Below are positions 1 through 5,652 of a stretch of DNA of 29,103 nt, piece after piece. A model generated the notes under the pieces. It was given only the letters and a program-made list of their open reading frames with translations, ran no database searches and was not told the DNA's origin. Source of the stretch: a virus; IMG/VR virus record IMGVR_UViG_3300045921_000069, positions 1-29,103 of that record; one strand, given 5' to 3'. Each line of letters begins with the position of its first letter. The stretch's first letter is position 1. Position numbers and translations under genes: made by a program.

Positions 1-119
1 ATATCAAGGGAGCGTAAAGAACAGGCGACAGCACACCCTTTCCATTTACCGTCTTCTTTTCCGTAAGTTCCTTGCAGAATTTGGTCTGCTTTACGATGTT
101 TTTCTACCTCTTTAACCAT
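1..119 (-). CDS. Conserved phage hypothetical protein, 3' end cut by window edge
   Basis: An open frame starts at an ATG at 119-117 and runs off the left edge. It gives about 39 residues beginning MVKEVEKHRKADQILQGTYG and continuing to a GCAVACSLRSLD stretch. The AD.I.QGTYG...GKWKGCAV.CSL pattern is one I recognise from a widespread phage family of unknown function. The start overlaps the stop of the upstream gene by 8 nt (ATGGTTAA), which suggests translational coupling. No function can be given. Confidence 0.7.
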   Translation of the reverse strand, partial: MVKEVEKHRKADQILQGTYGKEDGKWKGCAVACSLRSLD

Positions 120-441
120 TGACTCTTTGAGGGCTTGGTTGTTGTGAAATGATGTCATTGTTTTTAGAGTTAATTATATTTTCCAAGAATTGTTCAATTT
201 CTTTTTTACACGATTCATTTTTTTTAACAGTCCACTGATGCCACCACCACCTAAATTTGGAAATCTCATTGTCCGATAGGGTGTCGTGGAATAAATTGTA
301 AAGCCTTGAATAAAGCGGATTGGGATTGTTGAAATTACCGCCATTTTGATAGACACCAAATTCAGGAAACTTTTTCACGATTTCATTGATTGTCCAATCT
401 AGTTGCCCCAACCCATAACTATTGTTTTTCTTTTCTAACAT
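112..441 (-). CDS. Small hypothetical protein (109 aa)
   Basis: The product is 109 residues with no family I recognise. It is rich in Trp, Asn and Lys, with a WWWHQW cluster near residues 65-70, and looks soluble with no membrane segment. The start follows a good ribosome binding site (AGAAAAGGATCAATATG). The gene lies 14 nt downstream of the Rad52-like gene and overlaps the next gene by 8 nt, so it belongs to the same short operon. A role in recombination or early takeover is possible only by position. Confidence 0.7.
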   Translation of the reverse strand: MLEKKNNSYGLGQLDWTINEIVKKFPEFGVYQNGGNFNNPNPLYSRLYNLFHDTLSDNEISKFRWWWHQWTVKKNESCKKEIEQFLENIINSKNNDIISQQPSPQRVNG

Positions 442-455
442 ATTGATCCTTTCTT

Positions 456-1301
456 CTAAAATGGAATATCTTTAACATTAACCCCTGCAATTATGTTTGG
501 ATCATTGTCATTTTCATCAAACTGTTCTTCAATCTGAATCACTGGCAATTCATCTTCTTGGTTATCATGTGGTCTTGGTTTGTTTGGTAAATGATTCATG
601 CGTTCAATTAAGGCTGAAGCTGATGCAATAGTAAGCTTGGAAATAATTTCAGGTGTCACTTTATCTTCAACACCTTTCTGCTTAATCAATCGGTTGATTA
701 GCGTTAATTGCTTTTTAGTTGCTTTCGGTGTTTTGTTGTTCTGTGAAGCTGGTCTGGCAACTGACGCTGATTGATTGTTCTGTGGTTGACTAATATGTGC
801 TGGGTTCATATCTTCTAAGTCTTGAGTGAAGAAATCTGAAAGCCCTGAAGCCCTTAGCACCGCATCAATAAAAGCTGACTTCTGTGCCATTTTCAAAGTT
901 TTATTTGGGTCATTGTTATTAGCAGACAAGGTGGAAGCACCACGACCTTCGCCAATATAATTGCCTTGCTTTGTAAGTGAACAAACAAAAGCAACAGTGC
1001 CTTTCATATCACCAAGCATTTCCAATGCTTCACTGTCTTTTCTAAAACTTGCAGACCATCCAAAGATTGATGCAATCTTTTCTGCACCACCCTTAGCCAT
1101 TGACTTTTTATTCTTGATGACATGATAGTCCCTGCCCTCAACGAATGTCTTGTTCACCTTTTCAATAAATTCACTTCGCATTTCCAAGAAGCCATCAATG
1201 TTGTAGTCTTGGATTGTAGATTGTTCTTGTGGTATAATTTGATTATCAGTGTTTTGTTCTGTGGCAACCTCAATTGGGGTTGCCTCTTTTTCTTTTGCCA
1301 T
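456..1301 (-). CDS. Putative single-strand annealing protein (Rad52/Erf-like) with SSB-type C-terminal tip
   Basis: The 281-residue protein has a core from about residue 40 to 165 with GAEKIASIFGW, then a Y/F-rich sheet region and GEGRGAS..., then NKTLKMAQKSAFIDAVLRAS followed by DFFTQDLED. This is the pattern of a widespread phage family that I associate with Rad52-like annealing proteins. A linker rich in Gln, Asn and Ser follows, then a small helical region (KKQLTLINRLIKQKG) and an acidic tail ending VKDIPF. That ending closely resembles the DDIPF terminus by which bacterial SSB recruits repair proteins. Its start codon overlaps the LexA-like gene's stop (TAATG), and its ribosome binding site lies inside that gene. 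The core assignment is inference from motif memory; the C-terminal tip is directly visible. Confidence 0.6.
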   Translation of the reverse strand: MAKEKEATPIEVATEQNTDNQIIPQEQSTIQDYNIDGFLEMRSEFIEKVNKTFVEGRDYHVIKNKKSMAKGGAEKIASIFGWSASFRKDSEALEMLGDMKGTVAFVCSLTKQGNYIGEGRGASTLSANNNDPNKTLKMAQKSAFIDAVLRASGLSDFFTQDLEDMNPAHISQPQNNQSASVARPASQNNKTPKATKKQLTLINRLIKQKGVEDKVTPEIISKLTIASASALIERMNHLPNKPRPHDNQEDELPVIQIEEQFDENDNDPNIIAGVNVKDIPF

Positions 1302-1537
1302 TATAGTGCCTTTCTTAGCTTAATGTTTCGCCATTTAGCTTTCTGTAGTTTCACATAGCCTTTGTGTTGCATGTTCACCAAGAGTAGATGAACTCTGCTT
1401 TTAGCCTGTTTGGCTTTGATGCCAAGCCCATCTGCGATTTCTTGTCTTGTTGGGGAAAACCCATTCTTTGCAACATATTTTTCTATAAACTTATATGCCT
1501 TAGTTTCCAGTGCTGATAATGATAATTTTGAATTCAT
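1301..1537 (-). CDS. LexA N-terminal-domain-like winged-helix DNA-binding protein
   Basis: The 78-residue protein matches the DNA-binding half of LexA: an initial helix (ALETKAYKFIEKYV), then NGFSPTRQEIADGLGI as the helix-turn-helix region (residues 25-40), a recognition helix, and a wing ending HKGYVKLQKAKWRNIKL. It has no S24 self-cleavage domain, so it cannot be a complete LexA. It heads the operon with the annealing protein and has its own extended -10 promoter and a palindrome just upstream, so autoregulation is plausible. It may be an early-operon regulator. Confidence 0.7.
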   Translation of the reverse strand: MNSKLSLSALETKAYKFIEKYVAKNGFSPTRQEIADGLGIKAKQAKSRVHLLLVNMQHKGYVKLQKAKWRNIKLRKAL

Positions 1538-1587
1538 AATTATTATTTTCCTTTCTTGTTGTTATGACTGACCGACCACAGCCATTG

Positions 1588-1596
1588 ATTGTATCA
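1588..1596 (-). promoter_or_regulatory. Extended -10 promoter for the LexA-like operon
   Basis: The minus strand reads TGATACAAT, an extended -10 element (TGN plus TACAAT), about 50 nt upstream of the ATG at 1537. No consensus -35 lies at 17 bp. It sits in a 100-bp gene-free gap between the small membrane protein gene and the LexA-like gene, which is where a new transcript would be expected. Confidence 0.5.
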
Positions 1597-1601
1597 TAAA
1601 T

Positions 1602-1614
1602 TGTTTTCAAAACA
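1602..1614. promoter_or_regulatory. 13-bp palindrome next to promoter, operator candidate
   Basis: TGTTTTCAAAACA is a perfect 6-1-6 palindrome lying about 6 bp upstream of the extended -10 element, over the expected -35 zone. Its position fits an operator for the adjacent LexA-like protein. Binding is inferred only from location and symmetry. Confidence 0.35.
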
Positions 1615-1637
1615 TAGCCAAGAACATTTGTCCACAG

Positions 1638-1865
1638 CTAATCCACTGTGATGCCATAGTGTGAACATTGACTTTTCTGCCAATCTGTGGCATACCATAA
1701 TTCATACTGTCTTGATTGTTCTGCCCATTTGTTGCACTCTATGATTTCGTGCTTTTCTAAACCACGTTGTAAAGCGAAAAATGCCACTGTAAGCAACGCT
1801 AGTGTCAAAAACGATAAGACTATCACCCTGACAGCTAAACGCTTGCTATGATTGATTCTGTGCAT
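1638..1865 (-). CDS. Small single-pass membrane protein with Cys/Trp-rich C-terminus
   Basis: The 75-residue protein has a basic N-terminus, one hydrophobic segment (about residues 13-31), then an outward domain with ECNKWAEQSRQYELWYATDW and QKSQCSHYGI. Two Cys residues could pair outside the membrane. It follows the transglycosylase gene by about 17 nt and uses the AGAAAGGCACTACAATG start cassette also seen before the annealing-protein gene. I have seen similar TDWQ..QC..YGI tails in metagenomic low-GC bacteria but cannot name a function. Confidence 0.7.
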   Translation of the reverse strand: MHRINHSKRLAVRVIVLSFLTLALLTVAFFALQRGLEKHEIIECNKWAEQSRQYELWYATDWQKSQCSHYGITVD

Positions 1866-1882
1866 TGTAGTGCCTTTCTAAG

Positions 1883-2506
1883 TTAATTGTTGCCCCAGCA
1901 ATGCTTGCTTGCATCCCAAGGGGTTGTGCCTTGTTCATCAAACAAAGCCATTGCTAGTCTGATGTTGCCTTCTGCTGTAAATCTTGAAACACCCATCTTC
2001 ACTGCCCTTGCATCATGCACCTTTAGGATTTGGAAAATCCCATAAGCAGATGAAGCCCCTGTCCTATTCGGGATCATCTGAAAACCACTTTCACATTCAC
2101 CAATTCGCTTCAATATCTGATAGCGACCACCTGTTAGTTGGTCAAACAAAGCATAGTTTGATTCAACACTGGTCTGTGGCTTCACAGGCACAGCAGGGGC
2201 GGAAACAATAGCTGCTTCTGACACAACCTCAACCCCCTGTGCATGTGCTTCTTTGATAACTGGCTTGGATTTGCTGATTCTTGGTTCAATCCAAATTGGT
2301 GTTTCAATCTTGATTGGGTTCTGGAACTTGAATTCATACTTATTAAAGAATTGATTGACCTTATAAAGTCCGAACACTGCAAGTCCTGTGATGGCAAGCA
2401 CGCTAAGCAGCGTGCCATAGATGATTAGTCTAGTTCTTGCCTTTTTCTTGGGCTTTGGTTTTGGCTTCGGGGAATCGGTTTCCACCTCTGGTTCATATTT
2501 ATGCAT
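1883..2506 (-). CDS. Membrane-anchored lytic transglycosylase-like protein
   Basis: Domains in order are a short cytoplasmic tail with KPKPKPKKKAR, a transmembrane segment, a Pro/Ala/Val-rich linker, and a C-terminal lysozyme-like domain with RIGECESGF...SAYGIFQIL, GNIRLAMALFDEQG and TPWDASKHCWG. The Glu of ESG is the likely catalytic acid. The fold fits SLT or Rpf-like peptidoglycan lyases, acting from the outer face of the inner membrane. The frame opens 12 nt earlier, but I prefer the internal ATG at 2506: GGGAG lies 5 nt upstream and this ATG overlaps the stop of the preceding small ORF (ATGCATAA). The protein would be 207 residues. It could aid lysis or DNA entry. Confidence 0.78.
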   Translation of the reverse strand: MHKYEPEVETDSPKPKPKPKKKARTRLIIYGTLLSVLAITGLAVFGLYKVNQFFNKYEFKFQNPIKIETPIWIEPRISKSKPVIKEAHAQGVEVVSEAAIVSAPAVPVKPQTSVESNYALFDQLTGGRYQILKRIGECESGFQMIPNRTGASSAYGIFQILKVHDARAVKMGVSRFTAEGNIRLAMALFDEQGTTPWDASKHCWGNN

Positions 2507-2666
2507 AAATACTCCCATCTGTTAGATTCCTGATTTTATCAACCAGTTGTCTGTGCTTTTTAGATTCTTCTGACCAGTTCTTGCCAAGCAAGATTTTTTG
2601 GTCAATGATTTTATTCAGTTTTGCAATTTCTTTTTTAAGAAATGCGATTGTTTGTTCTTTGTTCAT
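2499..2666 (-). CDS. 55-aa coiled-coil microprotein
   Basis: A hand translation gives MNKEQTIAFLKKEIAKLNKI and on to ...NLTDGSIYA, 55 residues. The first half has heptad-like spacing of Ile/Leu with many Lys and Glu, so it is probably a short coiled coil. It has a good ribosome binding site (AAGGAAACAAAAATG), the same element used before the connector and tail-tube genes. Its stop overlaps the preferred start of the transglycosylase gene. It is the first gene downstream of the 2713-2741 promoter. Function is unknown. Confidence 0.72.
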   Translation of the reverse strand: MNKEQTIAFLKKEIAKLNKIIDQKILLGKNWSEESKKHRQLVDKIRNLTDGSIYA

Positions 2667-2712
2667 TTTTGTTTCCTTTTAGATTGGGCATAGCCCTTAA
2701 TTGCTTAATTAC

Positions 2713-2741
2713 ATGATAACAAAAATAAAACCTTTTGTCAA
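2713..2741 (-). promoter_or_regulatory. Sigma70-type promoter (TTGACA-17-TATCAT)
   Basis: On the minus strand TTGACA (2741-2736) is followed after exactly 17 bp by TATCAT (2718-2713). This is the best consensus promoter in the window. The start site would be near 2706, 40 nt before the ATG at 2666. It would drive the coiled-coil peptide, transglycosylase and small membrane protein genes. Confidence 0.7.
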
Positions 2742-2789
2742 ACCTTTTCCAGTGTATCTTATGCACAGGTTGGTTATTATCTCATAAAT

Positions 2790-3030
2790 AAGCCCAAAAA
2801 AATGGTTTTCTGCAAAATAAAAACCTACAACCCCAAAAGTTATTTTGACTAATGGGGTTGAAGGATTTGGTTTTTGGGCTTGATTTGGTAATGAACCAAA
2901 GCCAGTGAATAATTTTGACTGGCAGTTCAAACTTCAAGCCGTGTGGAAGGCATGAAGGTTAGTTCATGCCTTAATGGTTGGCTAATTGAGGAAAACTGTA
3001 GGAAGTTTAAGCAAACAGGAAAGTTTGCTT
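2790..3030. repeat. Gene-free stretch packed with inverted repeats
   Basis: Between the stop at 3037 and the promoter at 2741 lies about 300 bp with no credible gene. It holds nested arms 2790-2800/2871-2881 around 2828-2835/2853-2860, then 2901-2906/2918-2923, a perfect 10-bp pair with a 6-nt loop at 2947-2972, and a perfect 8-bp pair with a 6-nt loop at 3009-3030. The last two follow the 3037 stop directly and may protect or end the mRNA. The 8-mer GGTTAGTT recurs at 2957 and 3035. Confidence 0.6.
2814..2860 (-). terminator. Candidate intrinsic terminator
   Basis: On the minus strand CAACCCCA and TGGGGTTG (2860-2853 and 2835-2828) form an 8-bp stem with a 17-nt loop. Four nt later comes a T-rich run, TTTTTATTTT (2823-2814). 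It lies between the zinc-protein gene and the next promoter, where a transcript end is expected. An outer pair of 11-bp arms (2790-2800 and 2871-2881) encloses it. The loop is longer than usual. Confidence 0.5.
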
Positions 3031-3036
3031 GGCAGG

Positions 3037-3273
3037 TTAGTTGACCTTGCGGTCTTTGGGGCAGTCAAAAAGCATTTCAAGAATTGAGTATCTGAATTCA
3101 ATTTCTTTTCCGCATTTCGTGCAATAACCCCTGAAGTAAATGAATTCATCTTCGGTAATATAGAAAGCAACTGGGATGCCATCTTCGTTAACCAAAGATG
3201 TCTTAAAAAAAACACCTTGTTCGCATGCGCAGTAGATGACACATTCTTTCACCCTCTTTCTCTTTCTTTTCAT
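3037..3273 (-). CDS. Small zinc-binding hypothetical protein
   Basis: The 78-residue protein starts with a very basic MKRKRKRVKE and carries four candidate zinc ligands: a CAC pair near residues 15-17, then CTKC, with a further Cys near the C-terminus (FDCPKD). It looks like a small treble-clef or ribbon protein of unknown role. It starts 2 nt after the HNH gene ends, so the two are co-translated. The smaller ORF in another frame over this region is a shadow. Confidence 0.6.
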   Translation of the reverse strand: MKRKRKRVKECVIYCACEQGVFFKTSLVNEDGIPVAFYITEDEFIYFRGYCTKCGKEIEFRYSILEMLFDCPKDRKVN

Positions 3274-3275
3274 AA

Positions 3276-3503
3276 TTACACCTCTTTGGAGTCAGGTGTA
3301 AGAAAGTCAACAGCGATTTCAACATACTCACTTCTGGTCATTTTGATTTCCTGTGGCAAAAGCAATTCAATATCATCATGGCATTTTCTGCACAGATGAA
3401 GGATTGGTGAATTCTTTTTGTTTCCAAAAAATCTTCTTGGCAGAATGTGATGCCTAGTCAGTTCCATCAACTTCTTACACTTTGGGCATAGACCGTAACA
3501 CAT
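3276..3503 (-). CDS. Small HNH-type nuclease
   Basis: The 75-residue protein has CPKC (residues 6-9), RHHILPRRFFG (17-27) and LHLCRKCHDDIE (36-46). The double His and the second C..CH give the HNH core with its zinc knuckle. It is shorter than most HNH nucleases but keeps the beta-beta-alpha metal motif. It lies among lysis-region genes rather than beside terminase, so a role in packaging is not implied; a stand-alone homing-type or defensive nuclease is equally possible. Confidence 0.7.
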   Translation of the reverse strand: MCYGLCPKCKKLMELTRHHILPRRFFGNKKNSPILHLCRKCHDDIELLLPQEIKMTRSEYVEIAVDFLTPDSKEV

Positions 3504-3516
3504 AGATTGTTTGACC

Positions 3517-3615
3517 TCACAAGAATTTTGACAGAATGATTGACCACACTATAACTGTCAGCGTGGTCAATACAATCAGAACCCACTTCACAAAAGACTT
3601 CACTAATTCCTTCAT
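3517..3615 (-). CDS. 32-aa transmembrane microprotein
   Basis: A hand translation starts MKELVKSFVKWVLIVLTTLT and ends in SKFL, 32 residues: a short basic amphipathic start and one membrane helix. The ribosome binding site is excellent (GAGGTG 5 nt before the ATG) and overlaps the TGA stop of the phosphoesterase gene, so translation is probably coupled. Within it, 3540-3570 forms an 11-bp hairpin. Position near the lysis genes and the single helix fit a holin helper or antiholin, but that is a guess. Confidence 0.62.
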   Translation of the reverse strand: MKELVKSFVKWVLIVLTTLTVIVWSIILSKFL

Positions 3616-3624
3616 GGCATCACC

Positions 3625-4575
3625 TCATTTTGCAACAAACAGCTCTGGTGCAAGTGAAACTAGCCTAGCATCTTGGATTTTGTAATGAACAATTTGGAAG
3701 CCCAAACCCCTTGGTAATCCTAAACGCTTGAAGAATTCAGTTTCATCTTGCATACCGATTGATGCAATGAAATGTGTTCCTTGAAGCCAGATATAGTTGA
3801 AAGTATGGTAATGGCCTGACACTTGAATGTCTGGTCTTAGATTCTTGTCCATATTTTCAGACCGCTTCTGTTGCTTGTAAGAAACAGCATAACTTGCACC
3901 ACCCCTTGGGTGAAGCATGTGCATGGTAATTTCCTGTGGCATAATAATCGTGTGACTATACTGTCCCAGATAAACCATGTCACTTCTTCCTTCATAGTGC
4001 TTGCCTTCGTAATCCAGCCCATTGGTGACCATAGACAGACGGTCAAAAGACCTTCTGTTATTGTCATCATCATGGTTGCCACCAATCATGTAGGTTGTGA
4101 TTCCTTCACGCTTGGGGTAACATTTGATGACACGAATTGCCTGTGGTGCTGAACCATAGACCTTTACGAAGTTAATATGCCCCCTATATTCATCCCAACC
4201 ATCTGTGACATCACCTGTGTGAAACACATGCTTGATGCCTTTGGCTTGGAATGTATCATAAGCCCATTTCAGCACGTCCAGCCTTTCACCGATTGAACCC
4301 AAATGGGTGTCACTAACCAGTCCGAATGAACCTTCTAGTGGCATCACTTGTGACAAATCGGTTTGGTTGCTGTAATGTGTCACCACATCACTGAAATAGT
4401 ATGTCTTATCAAACTTGGCATAGACCAAGTTTGGATATTTTTGCCGAAGTTCAGAAATAGCTTGCTCTGTTGCTTTGAAAGTCAACTTTGCTAATTTCGC
4501 CAATTCCCTGAACTTATACCTTGCATTGCGTTTGCGTAACAAACGCTCAATGACCTCAACAGGTTTCTTAGCCAT
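3625..4575 (-). CDS. Calcineurin-like metallophosphoesterase with N-terminal helical domain
   Basis: All five metal-binding motifs of the Mre11/SbcD-type fold are present: SDTH (88-91), GDVTDG (121-126), GGNHDD (165-170), MLHPRG (220-225) and GHYH (254-257). Residues 1-60 look like a winged-helix or tandem helical domain (RELAKLAKLTFKATEQAISELR). No SMC-like ATPase partner is in the window. The enzyme may act on nucleic acid ends, a nucleotide, or a host phosphoester. It sits between a CHAP hydrolase and a small membrane peptide, an odd setting for it. A strong hairpin separates it from the upstream gene. Confidence 0.85.
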   Translation of the reverse strand: MAKKPVEVIERLLRKRNARYKFRELAKLAKLTFKATEQAISELRQKYPNLVYAKFDKTYYFSDVVTHYSNQTDLSQVMPLEGSFGLVSDTHLGSIGERLDVLKWAYDTFQAKGIKHVFHTGDVTDGWDEYRGHINFVKVYGSAPQAIRVIKCYPKREGITTYMIGGNHDDDNNRRSFDRLSMVTNGLDYEGKHYEGRSDMVYLGQYSHTIIMPQEITMHMLHPRGGASYAVSYKQQKRSENMDKNLRPDIQVSGHYHTFNYIWLQGTHFIASIGMQDETEFFKRLGLPRGLGFQIVHYKIQDARLVSLAPELFVAK

Positions 4576-4604
4576 TATTTATTCCCCCAATTTTGTTTTT
4601 GTTT

Positions 4605-4660
4605 CCAGTTTGTTAGTAAACTGGTGATGGCAGTCAACCGAAGTTGACTGATACCACCAG
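4605..4660 (-). promoter_or_regulatory. Two overlapping hairpins in the CHAP-phosphoesterase gap
   Basis: In the minus-strand RNA a stem with 8 perfect inner pairs closes a UUCG loop with C-G closure (4631-4650), extended by an outer CTGGTG/CACCAG pair to 4621-4660. A second hairpin, CCAGTTT/AAACTGG at 4605-4624, shares CTGG with the foot of the first. There is no U-tract, so this may be a processing or stabilising element or a weak terminator rather than a full stop. Confidence 0.5.
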
Positions 4661-4664
4661 CACA

Positions 4665-5225
4665 CTAATTTGGCATCCAATAACCCTTAATGCTTGGGTC
4701 ATGCATGCTAATTGTTCTTGTTGAAACACGCATTCTTCTTTGATAGTTAGATTCAATCAGAAATAGTGTGTCACCTTGTATATCTTTAATTACAGCCACA
4801 TGTATGTAATTAAAGACTACTACCGCACCCACCTGTGGTGTTTGGGTAATTGGCAGGTTTCTTCCACCATGACCCCATGTGCCGAATCTGCCAGTGTATT
4901 TTTTGGCAAATTCTACACACCACCCTGCCCATTGTCCTTCTTGCCACTCTGTATGCGGTGCACGATTCTGTGCCACAACAACCGCTTCTGCTCTGGGCTT
5001 AATGGTTGGAATTGATTTGGATTCAACTTGAACCAAATCCATTTGTGGCAAAGGTTCAGATACATAACTGTCAGCCAATAAAATCTGCTCAGTTTGTTCT
5101 GGTATTTCAAAAATAATTTTTGAATTTTGTTTTGGGTAAGCATTGGCTAGTAGTGGTAACATGCTGATTAGTATTGCCATCAGCACAGCCACGATTTTTA
5201 GAAAAAGTTTTATAACGATTTCCAA
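4665..5225 (-). CDS. Secreted CHAP-domain peptidoglycan hydrolase
   Basis: The 186-residue product has an N-terminal hydrophobic segment (about 5-27) ending in ANA-YP, a good signal peptidase site, then a flexible linker and a C-terminal CHAP domain: GWCVEF (nucleophile C103), GRNLPIT...PQVGAVVVFNYIHVAVI (H142), and FLIESNY for the third catalytic position. It should cleave peptidoglycan peptide or amide bonds after Sec export. The frame opens with TTG at 5225, with no clear ribosome binding site; the next Met in frame is residue 16, which would leave only a very short signal sequence. It follows the holin gene. Confidence 0.82.
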   Translation of the reverse strand: MEIVIKLFLKIVAVLMAILISMLPLLANAYPKQNSKIIFEIPEQTEQILLADSYVSEPLPQMDLVQVESKSIPTIKPRAEAVVVAQNRAPHTEWQEGQWAGWCVEFAKKYTGRFGTWGHGGRNLPITQTPQVGAVVVFNYIHVAVIKDIQGDTLFLIESNYQRRMRVSTRTISMHDPSIKGYWMPN

Positions 5226-5280
5226 TCATTCTGCCCACAGTCAAACAAATTGCTTAGCCTATTCATCCATTCCACAGTGT

Positions 5281-5303
5281 AAGCTGGCAATTCCCCCCAG
5301 CTT
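5281..5303. repeat. Inverted repeat in the holin-CHAP gap
   Basis: AAGCTGG and CCAGCTT (5281-5287 and 5297-5303) can form a 7-bp hairpin with a 9-nt loop in the 107-nt gap between the holin stop and the CHAP start. No U-tract follows. The same gap holds an 18-codon ORF from the ATG at 5266 that runs through the TTG start of the CHAP gene; I cannot say whether it is translated. Confidence 0.4.
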
Positions 5304-5332
5304 GATTTTCAGGCAGTGAATGTTTTTATTTT

Positions 5333-5593
5333 TTATTTAATCCATTCATCCCAAAGGGGTTGAAGGATGTTCTTGAATATCACCTGATAAATGGTCATCT
5401 GGTAAGCAAATAATTTTCCTGCTTCAATCCAAAATGACTGGTCAACAGATTGATATACAAAGGCAAAGATTCCTGAAAGCACAAAGAAGAAAATCAATGT
5501 GATGGCTTTGCCCATTTCAACACCAAAGTGGTCAACAATCTTTCGGAAGATTGCACCTATAACCACAATGATTGCGCCTAGTATTAGTTCCAT
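5333..5593 (-). CDS. Holin-like small membrane protein
   Basis: The 86-residue protein has a hydrophobic first helix (ELILGAIIVVIGAIF), an amphipathic connector, and a strong second helix (ITLIFFFVLSGIFAFVY), followed by a longer C-terminal part with weak hydrophobic character. Size, two membrane segments and position between two muralytic genes fit a holin. It has a good AAGGAG ribosome binding site. Sequence family is not recognised, so the call rests on topology and context. Confidence 0.65.
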   Translation of the reverse strand: MELILGAIIVVIGAIFRKIVDHFGVEMGKAITLIFFFVLSGIFAFVYQSVDQSFWIEAGKLFAYQMTIYQVIFKNILQPLWDEWIK

Positions 5594-5652
5594 GTTTTTT
5601 ATACTCCTTTTGTTAATTTGTCAGCCCTTGTCCGACCAAACAAGAGCAACTG

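Noticed and set aside
165-200. TTGAAC-13-TATAAT on the minus strand
   Set aside because: It lies inside the 109-residue gene, lacks the TG extension and has a poor -35; AT-rich coding sequence can give this by chance.
2709-2930. 73-codon minus-strand ORF
   Set aside because: It contains the TTGACA-17-TATCAT promoter and the terminator-like hairpins, has no ribosome binding site, and its protein has no family features.
2982-3242. 86-codon minus-strand ORF
   Set aside because: It is the alternate frame of the zinc-binding protein gene at 3037-3273, which has the metal motifs and proper spacing to its neighbours.
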